Source: Rubricella sp038526735 (lineage in GTDB: Bacteria; Pseudomonadota; Alphaproteobacteria; Rhodobacterales; Rhodobacteraceae). From it: a DNA stretch of 64,000 nucleotides. Position numbers and translations under genes: made by a program. Positions 35,442 to 44,224 of the stretch are shown one piece after another. How positions within the stretch are numbered: position 1 is the first letter of the stretch; every line of letters starts with the position of its first letter. The notes under the pieces are model-generated. The model saw nothing but the letters and a program-made list of their open reading frames with translations. It was not told the DNA's origin and ran no database searches. The DNA is taken from positions 9,121 to 73,120 of the forward strand of contig JBCBGM010000007.1 in assembly GCA_038526735.1 (NCBI GenBank), written 5' to 3'.

Positions 35442-35460
35442 GCGATCCTAGATACCGAGA

Positions 35461-35489
35461 AAGGTCCGCCGCTTGCGCGGGCCTTTTTT
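35461..35489 (+). terminator. Intrinsic terminator after infB
   Basis: The arms AAGGTCCGC (35461-35469) and GCGGGCCTT (35477-35485), with one G-T pair, close a 7-base loop; T-rich sequence follows. The next gene, on the opposite strand, ends inside this structure (its stop is at 35488), so the element also serves as the end of that convergent transcript. Confidence 0.85.
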
Positions 35490-36489
35490 ATGGCCGGATC
35501 ACGGGCAGCGGCTCGCCCACCACGGGCCATCCATCCTCGAAAAGCAGCCGGTTCTCCCCTTGCCAAGGCAGGCCTTCGCGCAGGCGGTCGTAAAAGTGGT
35601 AGCCAAGGACCAGGCCGTTTGTGGTGCGCCGGGTGCTGGCATGACCCGGGCCGATGCGATTGCCTGAACTGCTCAAAAGCACAGAGCCGCCCCCGTCCAC
35701 CATGTCTCTTCCATCGCGGTCCAAGTACGGGCCCAGCGGCTCCTGCGATCGCCCGACGCGAATTTCATACGTGGAGTCCAGACCCGCGCAGCAGCCACCC
35801 CAATTCACGAACAGGTAGTAGAAGCCGTCGTGAGGCAGGATGTAGGATGCCTCAACCCAACCCCGCTCTCCCTCTTCCATCGGCCCATGGGCCAGTACTG
35901 GCCAGTCGGGATGCCCGGGCTCAAACCAATCACCGGACAGGGGCCGGAGTGTTTTGGGGTCTAACTCCGCCCCGTGGATCATCCCGCCACCAGTGACGAG
36001 AAAGGGCGTGCCGTCAAAGGCGTGGAAGACGGACGGGTCGATGGAGGAGACCTCACGGCCGTCTTGCAGTCCAAAGATACAGGTCAACGGTGCGCCGCTG
36101 TCCCGCCAACCATCATCGTCGCGATAGGCCAACCCTGCGCAGTTGGCCAGATCATCAAAGCCTGCACTCACACTGTAGACCAGATGCCCTTCGGGAGTGA
36201 TGTCTGGGGCCCAAAACGCGCCTTCATTTCCTGGCAGTTCCGTTTGAATCCATGCGGGCTTTTCCTCGAAAAGGCAGTTTGAAAACGTCCACGGGGCTTG
36301 GTCATCTGACCGCTCCCAAACCTCTAGCCCGCACAGGTAACCACCCGTATTCTCCTTACCCGTAGCAACAATGCGCTGCCGATTATCGAAGGTCTGAACC
36401 TGGGATGGGTCGTGGATGTGAGGTGCCTCGGCGACGGAGCATCCAGCCGATACAGCAAACAGGGCTGCAAGGTACCGGCGATTGATCAT
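35488..36489 (-). CDS. Lipoprotein of the GH43 arabinanase-like five-blade propeller family
   Basis: A 333-residue glycoside-hydrolase-like protein. The N-terminus is a lipoprotein signal ending SAGC. The GH43 catalytic triplet appears to be present: the base Asp in HDPSQV, the pKa-modulating Asp in FWAPDI and the acid Glu in WVEASYIL. A five-blade propeller of such enzymes cuts arabinan or xylan-type glycans. The substrate is not known. The gene stands between the infB terminator and the photosynthesis genes, on the same strand as tspO-crtB-crtI, with a 90-base gap to tspO. Confidence 0.8.
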   Translation of the reverse strand: MINRRYLAALFAVSAGCSVAEAPHIHDPSQVQTFDNRQRIVATGKENTGGYLCGLEVWERSDDQAPWTFSNCLFEEKPAWIQTELPGNEGAFWAPDITPEGHLVYSVSAGFDDLANCAGLAYRDDDGWRDSGAPLTCIFGLQDGREVSSIDPSVFHAFDGTPFLVTGGGMIHGAELDPKTLRPLSGDWFEPGHPDWPVLAHGPMEEGERGWVEASYILPHDGFYYLFVNWGGCCAGLDSTYEIRVGRSQEPLGPYLDRDGRDMVDGGGSVLLSSSGNRIGPGHASTRRTTNGLVLGYHFYDRLREGLPWQGENRLLFEDGWPVVGEPLPVIRP

Positions 36490-36579
36490 TAAAGGGTGTC
36501 CTAAGCTTCATCGGCGGGGCCTAATATACATAGGGGAGGATCAAACTCAAAATGTGTGCTTATCGTGCAAGACCAAACA

Positions 36580-37044
36580 CTAGAAGGCAGGATTGCGCCG
36601 CAAGACAGACAAGTTCAGCGCACCGGCAATGCTGACCCACAGCAAATAGGGCGCGAAGAGAAGGCCCGAGAGTGGGTCGATGGTCGCGAACGTGACCATT
36701 GTGAGCGCCACGGCGAGCCACAACAGCACCAGCACAGCGAGGCCTGCGCCGATCTTCTGCAACCCAAAAAAGACCGGCGACCAGAGCGAGTTGAGCACCA
36801 TCTGCGCTGACCAAATCGCGATCCCGAGGGGCACCAGCGCGCTGCCACTGAGCGCCACGCGCCAAGCGGCGACGATCATCGCGATGTAGAGGACCATCCA
36901 CACCACGGGGAACGCCCAGTCAGGCGGCGTCCAGGGAGGTTTGTTGAGTGCGCGGTACCAGTCGCCCGGCGGAAACATCGCGCCAGTCGCTGCCGCAGCC
37001 ATCGCCGCGACCCCAAATCCTGCAAGAACAAGCCAATCGATCAT
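36580..37044 (-). CDS. tspO: TspO/CrtK tryptophan-rich sensory protein
   Basis: A 154-residue protein with five transmembrane segments, TspO/MBR type. The signature W-rich loop PPGDWYRALNKPPWTPPDW is present near 25, and WSAQMVLNSLWSPVFFG near 85. In Rhodobacter relatives TspO is in the outer membrane, binds tetrapyrroles and down-tunes photosynthesis genes in response to oxygen. It is placed as usual at the end of crtI-crtB, here 31 bases after crtB. The start at 37044 removes an artificial upstream extension that is a shadow of crtB. Confidence 0.93.
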   Translation of the reverse strand: MIDWLVLAGFGVAAMAAAATGAMFPPGDWYRALNKPPWTPPDWAFPVVWMVLYIAMIVAAWRVALSGSALVPLGIAIWSAQMVLNSLWSPVFFGLQKIGAGLAVLVLLWLAVALTMVTFATIDPLSGLLFAPYLLWVSIAGALNLSVLRRNPAF

Positions 37045-37075
37045 GTTCCGCCATGTGGAGGTGCATTGGCGTATG

Positions 37076-38092
37076 TCAAACGGCGGCGCTGCCGCGCTCG
37101 CGGTTTTCAAGCTCATTGAGCACGGCGAGGAACCGCTCAATCCGGTGGGGTGGCGTGCCCCGCTCGGGGTGGGCAGCGGCATCGACGAGATAGGCTACTT
37201 CGGGAAGGGGTGGCGCATAATGCGTTGCCTCTTTCGGCCCCAGCGTGACGAACGCACTGCGCATCATCGAGCGGCCTACAAGCGCGACCTTCTGCGTGCC
37301 GGAGGTGTGGGCGCGGGTATCGATGGAGTTGTGGCGGTTTCGGGCGATCTCATCCCCGATGGCGGCGTAAATCTCGCGGCAGGCAAAAATCGCGGGGCGG
37401 CAGCGGATCGGCAGACGGGCGATCCCCGCCTCGGAGCGGATGTAGAGCCGCCGCGCCTCTGCCAAAAGCCGCGCGATGCAGCGGGCGAGGGCCTTACTGT
37501 GTTGAGGGTTGGTGCGCAGCGCGTCGGCATCGACACCCTCTTCGCGCAGCCAGTCGTGGGGCAGGTAAATCCGGCCCATCCGGGCATCTTCGCCGACGTC
37601 GCGGGCGATATTGGTGAGCTGCATTGCCACGCCCAGATCGCAGGCGCGAGCGAGGGTGTTTTGGTCGCGCACCCCCATCAGTACGGTCATCATCGCGCCC
37701 ACGGCGGCGGCGACACGGGCGGAATAATCGCGAACGCCCGAGAGGGTTTGATACTCGCGCTCCTGCGCGTCCCAGGCGAGCCCTTCGATCAGGGCGTCGG
37801 GCAGGGTTTTGGGCATCTCGGTGCGCTCGATCATGCGGCCAAAGGCGCGGTCGGCGGGGCTGTCTTGCGGCGTGCCCGCATAGGCCGCGTCGAGCCGTGC
37901 GCGCAGGCGCAAAACGGCGGCGGCTTTCTCGTCATGCAGGTCTACGGCGTCGTCGGCGAGGCGGCAGAAGGCATAGAGCGCGAGGGCATCATCGCAGGCC
38001 TGTTTGGGCAACAGGTGCGAGGCGGCGTAAAAGCTGCGAGAGCCGGTTTTGATGGCCGCGCGGCAATGCTCAAGATCGCGCTCAGCGGACAT
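37076..38092 (-). CDS. crtB: Phytoene synthase CrtB
   Basis: CrtB condenses two geranylgeranyl diphosphates to phytoene, the first carotenoid-specific step. The protein of 338 residues has a first aspartate-rich motif DDAVD near 48 and a second, LTNIARDVGEDARMGRIYLP, which carries the DxxxD near 165. It overlaps the end of crtI by 11 bases, indicating coupled translation. The gene stands in the order crtI-crtB-tspO that is standard in Rhodobacterales photosynthesis clusters. Confidence 0.96.
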   Translation of the reverse strand: MSAERDLEHCRAAIKTGSRSFYAASHLLPKQACDDALALYAFCRLADDAVDLHDEKAAAVLRLRARLDAAYAGTPQDSPADRAFGRMIERTEMPKTLPDALIEGLAWDAQEREYQTLSGVRDYSARVAAAVGAMMTVLMGVRDQNTLARACDLGVAMQLTNIARDVGEDARMGRIYLPHDWLREEGVDADALRTNPQHSKALARCIARLLAEARRLYIRSEAGIARLPIRCRPAIFACREIYAAIGDEIARNRHNSIDTRAHTSGTQKVALVGRSMMRSAFVTLGPKEATHYAPPLPEVAYLVDAAAHPERGTPPHRIERFLAVLNELENRERGSAAV

Positions 38093-39626
38093 GGGCCGCC
38101 TCTGGGATCAGCTTGTCGGTGACTTCGGCGGAAGAGATCACGCCCGGAAGGCCCGCGCCCGGATGGCTGCCTGCACCCACCAAATAGAGCCCCTCAACGG
38201 CGTCCGAGAGGTTGTGCGGGCGGAACCACGCGCTTTGCAGGATGCGCGGCTCGATTGAAAATCCGGAGCCATAGGGGGAGAGATACCGGTCGCGGAATTC
38301 GAAGGGCGTAAAGATCTCTTCCACCTCGATATGGTCCTGAAAGCCGGGCATGTGCTCTTCGAGCACTTTGGCCATCTTCTGCTTGTAGCTCTCGCGCTCA
38401 GCGTCCCAATTAACCGGGTCGTCGTGGTGGAGATGCGGGACCGGCGAGAGCGCATACCACGCATCGCCCCCCTCGGGCGCAGCGCTTGGGTCGGTCACGC
38501 TGGGGCGGTGGAGGTAGATCGACATGTCATCGGCGAGGTGGCCCTTGATGAAAATATCGCGGCAGAGCCCCTCGTAGCGAGGGCCGTTTAGGATCGTGTG
38601 GTGGCCGACACTGGGCCACTTATCGCGGGTGCCCTTGGTGCCGAAATACCAGACATAAAGCCCCATCGACCACCGCGCCTTGGAGATTTTGGCGTTGGTC
38701 CATTTCTTCTTTGGCGCGTTGCGCAAGAGGTTGCCGTAGGTGAATCCGGCGTCAGCGTTTGAGACAACCAGCGCGCTTTTGATCTCTGTCCCGTCGTCGA
38801 GTTTGATGCCGGCGGCCCGCCCATTCTCGACCAAAATCTCATCGACGGTGGTGTTGAATTGCAGAATACCGCCCTGATCCTCGATCACGTCGGCCATGGC
38901 TTGCGCAAGCGCTGCGGCCCCACCCATCGCGTAATGCACTCCAAACTCGGACTCGAGGTACGAGACCAGCGCGTACATGCTGGTCACATGGAACGGATCG
39001 CCGCCGATAAAGAGCGGGTGGAACGAAAAGGCCATGCGCAGGCGTGGGTCGCGAAAGCGCTTGGCGGCACGTTGGTAAATAGAGGTGTCGGCGCGCAGCC
39101 AGCCGAAGATCGGCAGAACCTTGATCAGCTCCCACAGCTCATGCATCGGGCGGCGGCCCAGCCCCTCGTAGCCGATGTGATAGCGGCGCTCGGCATCGGC
39201 CATAAACTTGCGGAACCCGTTCACATCGCCCGGAGAGAGGCGCGCAACCTCGCGCTCCATGAAGTCTTTGTCGCCCTTCACGGTGAAGTCGGAGCCGTCG
39301 GGAAAGCGGATCGTGTAGTAGGGGTCGAGGTGCCGCAGATCGACGTCTTTGCGGAAGTCGCGCCCCGCGGTGGCCCAAAGCTCCTCCAGCCCTTGCGGAA
39401 CGGTCACGATGGTTGGGCCGAGGTCAAAGCGGTAGCCGTCGCGGTGGATCGCGGTGCCCCGCCCGCCCGGCGTGTCGAGCCGGTCAACGATGACGGCGCG
39501 GTATCCTTTAGCGCCGAGGCGAATGGCAGAGGCCAATCCGCCAAAGCCTGCGCCGATCACCAAGGCGACCGGACGCGGGTCGTCATCTTGGGCCAGCCGT
39601 GCGGCCAGATCTGTACGTGTCAGCAT
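38082..39626 (-). CDS. crtI: Phytoene desaturase CrtI
   Basis: CrtI introduces double bonds into phytoene to give neurosporene or lycopene. The 514-residue flavoprotein opens with the FAD-binding VIGAGFGGLASAIRLGAKG near 24, and ends with the C-terminal dinucleotide-related block EGLYLVGAGSHPGAGLPGV. The whole length matches bacterial CrtI. It is divergent from crtA, sharing a short promoter region with a TGT-N12-ACA site, and overlaps crtB. In Rhodobacter-type pathways it works with CrtA and other crt genes not in this window. Confidence 0.97.
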   Translation of the reverse strand: MLTRTDLAARLAQDDDPRPVALVIGAGFGGLASAIRLGAKGYRAVIVDRLDTPGGRGTAIHRDGYRFDLGPTIVTVPQGLEELWATAGRDFRKDVDLRHLDPYYTIRFPDGSDFTVKGDKDFMEREVARLSPGDVNGFRKFMADAERRYHIGYEGLGRRPMHELWELIKVLPIFGWLRADTSIYQRAAKRFRDPRLRMAFSFHPLFIGGDPFHVTSMYALVSYLESEFGVHYAMGGAAALAQAMADVIEDQGGILQFNTTVDEILVENGRAAGIKLDDGTEIKSALVVSNADAGFTYGNLLRNAPKKKWTNAKISKARWSMGLYVWYFGTKGTRDKWPSVGHHTILNGPRYEGLCRDIFIKGHLADDMSIYLHRPSVTDPSAAPEGGDAWYALSPVPHLHHDDPVNWDAERESYKQKMAKVLEEHMPGFQDHIEVEEIFTPFEFRDRYLSPYGSGFSIEPRILQSAWFRPHNLSDAVEGLYLVGAGSHPGAGLPGVISSAEVTDKLIPEAAHVR

Positions 39627-39660
39627 GATGCTCCCTCGCGCTGTCTTAAATGACAGTGTA

Positions 39661-39678
39661 TGTCAGTTTTAGTTGACA
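39661..39678. promoter_or_regulatory. Putative PpsR/CrtJ operator between crtI and crtA
   Basis: The sequence TGTCAGTTTTAGTTGACA is exactly TGT-N12-ACA, the consensus of the aerobic repressor PpsR/CrtJ. It lies 34 bases upstream of the crtI start and 78 bases before the crtA start, in the divergent promoter region. The right half also reads TTGACA, which could serve as a -35 element on the plus strand. A second palindrome, CTGTC-N6-GACAG, lies at 39641-39656. The ppsR gene is not in the window. Match to consensus is read directly; repression is inferred from relatives. Confidence 0.7.
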
Positions 39679-39756
39679 ACAAGCGTTACAGATCAAGATT
39701 GACAGTTTAATATGCCAAAACGACCGGGGAGACTCAGTCGCAGCAAGGTTGGGAGC

Positions 39757-40521
39757 ATGGCCGTAACAACCATCAGCTACTTCCGTTTCGACGGATGGAG
39801 TGGGCGCATCTGGGCGTTTGTGCAGATGGGTCTGGCGCGCAGAAAGCTGTCTGCGACGCCGCGCATCGAATTCTGGAAGCTGTTTGGCACCGGCAGTGGC
39901 CACGGGTTTACGCTGTGGCCGAACACTGGCCTCTGGGCGATCTTGGCTACCTGGCCTGACCTGGAAACAGCGCGCGCTCAGGTGAATAAGTCGCTTGTTT
40001 TCAGGAGCTTCCGGCGGAAATCGGACGAGGATTACACGGTGTTTCTTGACCCGGTTTCCTGCCGTGGCGAATGGGATGATCAGCTCCCCTTCGCGGTTGA
40101 GGTGCAGCCAGACGCGCTCCCCAAACCGCTTGCGGTGCTCACCCGCGCCACCGTCAAACCGCACCGCGCGCTGAAGTTCTGGAAGCGTGCGCCTGCCGTC
40201 TCTGACACGATCGGAGAGAATGACGATGTCGTCTTTAAGGCCGGGATGGGCGAACTTCCGGGGGTGCAGCAGGTGACGTTCTCGATCTGGCCCGACATGG
40301 CCACGATGTCGCGCTTTGCCTACCGGAGCCCCGCGCACACCAAAGCGATTCGCGCGGTGCGCGAGGGCGCGGTCTTTAAAGAAGAGCTTTACGCACGCTT
40401 CGCCGTGCTCGGAACCGAGGGCAGTTGGCTTGGGGGCGACCCGGTCGCGGCCCATCTCGTCAAAGCTGCCGCACAGAACGCCGCCGACAGCCCAGAAACT
40501 GTCCGCGCAGAAGGAGCCTGA
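39757..40521 (+). CDS. crtA: Spheroidene monooxygenase CrtA
   Basis: CrtA oxidises spheroidene to spheroidenone in the presence of oxygen. I start at the ATG at 39757 (MAVTTISYFRFDGWSGRIWA), giving 254 residues, close to the family size; the frame is open to 39712 but the first residues there are lysine- and arginine-rich and atypical. Family blocks include FGTGSGHGFTLWPNTGLWAI-like sequence and ARFAVLGTEGSWLGGDPV. It leads the crtA-bchI-bchD-bchO series and is divergent from crtI. Presence of crtA implies an aerobic carotenoid pattern. Confidence 0.92.
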   Translation: MAVTTISYFRFDGWSGRIWAFVQMGLARRKLSATPRIEFWKLFGTGSGHGFTLWPNTGLWAILATWPDLETARAQVNKSLVFRSFRRKSDEDYTVFLDPVSCRGEWDDQLPFAVEVQPDALPKPLAVLTRATVKPHRALKFWKRAPAVSDTIGENDDVVFKAGMGELPGVQQVTFSIWPDMATMSRFAYRSPAHTKAIRAVREGAVFKEELYARFAVLGTEGSWLGGDPVAAHLVKAAAQNAADSPETVRAEGA

Positions 40522-40523
40522 CC

Positions 40524-41525
40524 ATGGCCGCATTCCCGTTTTCCGCAATTGTGGGTCAGGAGGAGATGAAGACCGCCCTGATCCTGACAGCGATCGACCC
40601 GTCGATTGGCGGGGTTTTGGCGTTTGGAGATCGGGGCACCGGCAAGTCTACGGCGGTGCGCGCGCTTGCGGGTTTGTTGCCAGAGATCGAGGCCTACGAG
40701 GGCTGCGCCTACAACACCGCACCCGGGATGCCGCTGCCAACCGGTGAGAGCAACGAGGGGCGTGCGGTGGTTTCGCGGCCGACGCCCGTGGTGGATTTGC
40801 CGCTGGGCGCGACCGAGGATCGGGTCGTTGGCGCGCTGGATCTGGAGCGGGCGCTGACGCGCGGAGAGAAGGCGTTTGAGCCAGGGCTGCTGGCCAAGGC
40901 GCATCGTGGGTTTCTCTATATCGATGAGGTGAACCTGCTTGAGGATTACTTGGTTGATCTGTTGTTGGACGTAGCCGCCTCGGGCGAAAACGTGGTGGAG
41001 CGTGAGGGTCTCTCGATCCGCCATCCTGCGCGGTTTGTGTTGGTGGGCTCGGGCAACCCAGAAGAGGGCGAGTTGCGCCCGCAGTTGCTCGATCGGTTTG
41101 GCCTGTCGGTGGAGATCGCCTCTCCGAAGGATATCGAGCAGCGGATCGAGGTGATCCGCCGTCGCGATGCCTATGAGCGGGACCGGGCACAGTTTTTGGC
41201 CGATTGGGCTGGGGCAGAGGCGGAGGTGCGCGCGGCGATCACCGCCGGGCAGCAGCAGCTTGCCAAAGTACAAGTACCCGATGCTCTGCTGATCACGGTT
41301 GCAGAGCTGTGCCTTGCCATCGGCTCTGACGGGTTGCGCGGGGAGTTGACGGTGATGCGTGCCGCGCGGGCGCTGGCGGCCTACCGGGGTGCTGACGAGG
41401 TGAGCGAGGCGCATCTGCGCGAGGTTGCCCCAATGGCTCTGCGCCACCGTTTGCGCCGCGATCCGCTGGATGAGGCAGGCTCCACAACCCGCGTGACGCG
41501 CGCGATTGAGAGTGTGCTGTCGTGA
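40524..41525 (+). CDS. bchI: Magnesium chelatase ATPase subunit I (BchI)
   Basis: BchI is the AAA+ motor of the Mg-chelatase, which inserts Mg2+ into protoporphyrin IX to commit it to bacteriochlorophyll. In the 333-residue protein Walker A is GDRGTGKST at 35-43 and Walker B is in FLYIDEVNLLED at 130-141. The sensor region NPEEGELRPQLLDRFGLSVE is typical. It starts two bases after crtA and is followed 18 bases later by bchD, its working partner. Subunit BchH is not in this window. Confidence 0.97.
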   Translation: MAAFPFSAIVGQEEMKTALILTAIDPSIGGVLAFGDRGTGKSTAVRALAGLLPEIEAYEGCAYNTAPGMPLPTGESNEGRAVVSRPTPVVDLPLGATEDRVVGALDLERALTRGEKAFEPGLLAKAHRGFLYIDEVNLLEDYLVDLLLDVAASGENVVEREGLSIRHPARFVLVGSGNPEEGELRPQLLDRFGLSVEIASPKDIEQRIEVIRRRDAYERDRAQFLADWAGAEAEVRAAITAGQQQLAKVQVPDALLITVAELCLAIGSDGLRGELTVMRAARALAAYRGADEVSEAHLREVAPMALRHRLRRDPLDEAGSTTRVTRAIESVLS

Positions 41526-41543
41526 AAACCGGAGATCAGCGCT

Positions 41544-43301
41544 GTGCCTGACGGAAGCGATCCAAGCGGGCTGACCCCCGGCCGCCCGAAAGAGGAGCTT
41601 TGGCAGGACGCCGGGCTCGCGGCGGCGCTTTTGGGGGTCGATCCGGAGGGTTTGGGCGGCGCGGTTGTACGCGCGCGCCCCGGCCCTGCACGAGATCGGT
41701 GGTTGGAGATTGCAGCGCAGTTTCGCGGTGATCGACTGTCACCCAGGCGCGTGCCGGCATCGATTGATGATGAGCGATTGTTGGGCGGGCTAGACCTCGC
41801 GGCGACGCTGTCTTCTGGCAAGCCCATCGTTGCGCCAGGTGTGCTGGAAGAGGCCGCGGGTCGGGGCATTTTGCTGCCCATGGCTGAGCGGGCGACGACT
41901 GCGCTGGCGGTCAAGATCGGGGCTGCGATGGATGCGGGCGGGCCGTTGCCGTTCATCGGTCTCGATGAAGGCGCAGAGCCCGATGATGTCGCGCCCGAGG
42001 CGTTGCTGGAGCGTGTGGCCTTCCGGCCTGACCTCACCGGCCTTGGCCTGCGCGACCTTACCCAGCCCGACATCAGCGTTGAAGAAATCGCGGGCGCGCA
42101 GCGGCGTTTGGCGACAACACATGTGCCCAATGAGGTGGTGAAAGCGATCGTCGCCACCGCCGCCGCATTTGGCATCACGTCGCTGCGAGCGCCGCAGTTC
42201 GCGATCGCCGCCGCGCGGGCGATTGCGGCGCTCAATGGTTCTGACGAGGTGGAGGAGTTGGAGGCGCAGGCTGCCGTACGCCTCGTTTTGGCGTGGAAAG
42301 CGCGGCAGTTGCCCGCCTCGCCAGAGGCGGCAGAAGAGCAACCGAGCGAAGAGCCAGCACCGCCTGACAACAACGATGCGTCGGAGGAAATCCCGCAGGA
42401 TTTGCCAGACGACACTCCGGAAATGCCTGAAGCTTTGCCCGAAGAAATGCTGATTGAGGCCGCGCGCGCGGCCCTGCCTCCTGACCTTTTTGCGCAGCTT
42501 TTGGCGGGCTCCAGCCGCCGGATGCAGGCGGGCAGCACCGGGGCGGGTGAAGAGTCCATCTCACTCGCGCGCGGGCGACCGCTTGCGCCTAGGCCCGGGC
42601 ATCGCGGCAATGGCGCGCGGCTGGATCTGGTGGCGACTTTGCGCACCGCAGCCCCTTGGCAGCCGCTGCGCAAGCGCACCAACCCCACCGATGGGGTGAT
42701 TGTCACGCCCGAGGATTTTCGCATCAAACGCTTCCGCCGCAAGACCGAGAGCGCGCTGATCTTTGTCGTTGATGCCTCCGGCTCTGCCGCGGCTGCCCGT
42801 TTGGCAGAGGCGAAAGGGGCCATCGAGTTGATGCTGGCGGATGCGTATCAGCGGCGCGAGCAGGTCTCTCTGGTGAGTTTTCGCGGGGCGGGCGCAGAGG
42901 TTGCTTTGCCGCTCACGCGCAGTTTGGTGCAGGCAAAACGACGGCTGCAGGGCGTGCCGGGGGGCGGGGGAACGCCGCTCGCCTCGGGCTTAGCGCTGGC
43001 GCAGGAGGTTGCGGCGGGGGCCAAACGCTCTGGCATGACGCCGTTTTTGGTGTTTCTGACCGATGGGCGGGCGAACATCTGCCTTGATGGCGCGCCCGGG
43101 CGGCGGCAGGCGGCCGAGGATGCGAGCAAAGCTGCGCGCGCGTTTCGGCAAGAGGGGTTTGCGGCGGTGTTGATCGACACGGCAAACCGCCCGCAAGCGT
43201 CTGCCGAAGCGTTGGCCGGCGAAATGGGCGCGCGCTATGTGCCGCTCCCGCGCGCGGGCAGCGAAGAGATGGCCCGCGTCGTGCAGGCGGCGACGGCCTA
43301 G
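41544..43301 (+). CDS. bchD: Magnesium chelatase subunit D (BchD)
   Basis: A 585-residue subunit with an AAA+-like N-terminal domain lacking a functional Walker A, a proline- and acid-rich linker (around 255-295, PSEEPAPPDNNDASEEIPQD) and a C-terminal von Willebrand A (integrin-I) domain with the MIDAS motif DASGS at about 410. BchD forms a platform with BchI and the porphyrin-carrying BchH. The start is GTG at 41544 and the stop is followed one base later by bchO. Length is normal. Confidence 0.95.
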   Translation: MPDGSDPSGLTPGRPKEELWQDAGLAAALLGVDPEGLGGAVVRARPGPARDRWLEIAAQFRGDRLSPRRVPASIDDERLLGGLDLAATLSSGKPIVAPGVLEEAAGRGILLPMAERATTALAVKIGAAMDAGGPLPFIGLDEGAEPDDVAPEALLERVAFRPDLTGLGLRDLTQPDISVEEIAGAQRRLATTHVPNEVVKAIVATAAAFGITSLRAPQFAIAAARAIAALNGSDEVEELEAQAAVRLVLAWKARQLPASPEAAEEQPSEEPAPPDNNDASEEIPQDLPDDTPEMPEALPEEMLIEAARAALPPDLFAQLLAGSSRRMQAGSTGAGEESISLARGRPLAPRPGHRGNGARLDLVATLRTAAPWQPLRKRTNPTDGVIVTPEDFRIKRFRRKTESALIFVVDASGSAAAARLAEAKGAIELMLADAYQRREQVSLVSFRGAGAEVALPLTRSLVQAKRRLQGVPGGGGTPLASGLALAQEVAAGAKRSGMTPFLVFLTDGRANICLDGAPGRRQAAEDASKAARAFRQEGFAAVLIDTANRPQASAEALAGEMGARYVPLPRAGSEEMARVVQAATA

Positions 43302-43302
43302 G

Positions 43303-44181
43303 ATGGGCTGGGCGCTCAAATGGGATGTGGAGGGCCGAGACTGGCCGCATCGCGCGCACTCCCGATTTGTGCAGGCGGCCGGATTGCGTTGGCACGTGCA
43401 GGTCGCGGGCGAAGGCCCGACGATCCTGCTCTTGCACGGCACGGGCGCTGCCAGCCACTCGTTTTCGCCGCTTTTGCCGCTGTTGGCAGGGCATGCGCGG
43501 GTTATTGTGCCCGATCTGCCGGGGCACGGGTTCACCGGTGCAGGTTCGGGCCGGCACACGCTGCCGGGCATGGCGCGGGCGCTGTCGGAGCTTTGCAAAA
43601 CGCTGGGGTCTGTGCCCGACGTGATCATCGGGCACTCGGCGGGCGCGGCGATCGCGCTCCGGATGGTGCTGGATGGTGCGTCCCCGTCGCAGGTGATCGC
43701 GGTGAATGGCGCGTTAACCCCGTTTCGGGGTCTCGCGGCCTTGCTCTTTCCGGCGATGGCACGGGCCTTGGCGCTGAACCCGTTAACGCCGCTTGTGGCC
43801 TCTCGCGGTCTGTCTGATCCAACAACGATTGCGCGGATATTGTCGAGCAGCGGGGGCGAAAGCTACAGTGAGATGGCGGGGTATTATCAGACACTCGTTG
43901 CGAGCCCCGCGCATGTTGATGGCGCGCTCAAGATGATGGCGCGTTGGGATTTGGCGCCGCTGGAGCGTGCGTTGGGCCGGATTTTGGTGCCCGTGACCCT
44001 GCTCTATGGCAGTGCTGACAAGGCCGTTCCGATGGGAGAGACGCAATGGGCCGCCAGCGCCATCCCGCAGAGCGAGGACATCGTTTTCGAGGGGTTGGGC
44101 CACTTGATGCATGAAACCCACCCGGAAGAGATCGCCAAAGTGATCTTGGAACGGGTCCCTGCGGGCGCCGTTAACATTTGA
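43303..44181 (+). CDS. bchO: Alpha/beta hydrolase BchO (Mg-chelatase accessory)
   Basis: A 292-residue alpha/beta-hydrolase fold protein of the BchO family, commonly found after bchI-bchD. The oxyanion block is LLLHGTGAASHSF and the nucleophile elbow is GHSAGAAIA with serine at about 112. A late histidine in EGLGHLMHETHPEE completes the likely triad. Its biochemical role in bacteriochlorophyll formation is uncertain; an accessory function in magnesium insertion is usually stated. It begins one base after bchD, so the four genes crtA-bchIDO read as one unit. Confidence 0.93.
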   Translation: MGWALKWDVEGRDWPHRAHSRFVQAAGLRWHVQVAGEGPTILLLHGTGAASHSFSPLLPLLAGHARVIVPDLPGHGFTGAGSGRHTLPGMARALSELCKTLGSVPDVIIGHSAGAAIALRMVLDGASPSQVIAVNGALTPFRGLAALLFPAMARALALNPLTPLVASRGLSDPTTIARILSSSGGESYSEMAGYYQTLVASPAHVDGALKMMARWDLAPLERALGRILVPVTLLYGSADKAVPMGETQWAASAIPQSEDIVFEGLGHLMHETHPEEIAKVILERVPAGAVNI

Positions 44182-44224
44182 GAAACCATGTTGCGCGAAT
44201 TTCGACCTCGGAACGGAGGTTGGA

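Noticed and set aside
39680..39711. FnrL site between crtI and crtA
   Set aside because: GATCAA and ATTGAC half-like elements occur but the spacing does not give TTGAT-N4-ATCAA.
36941..40548. Long open frames opposite crtB, crtI and crtA
   Set aside because: They are shadows in GC-rich coding sequence with no domains.
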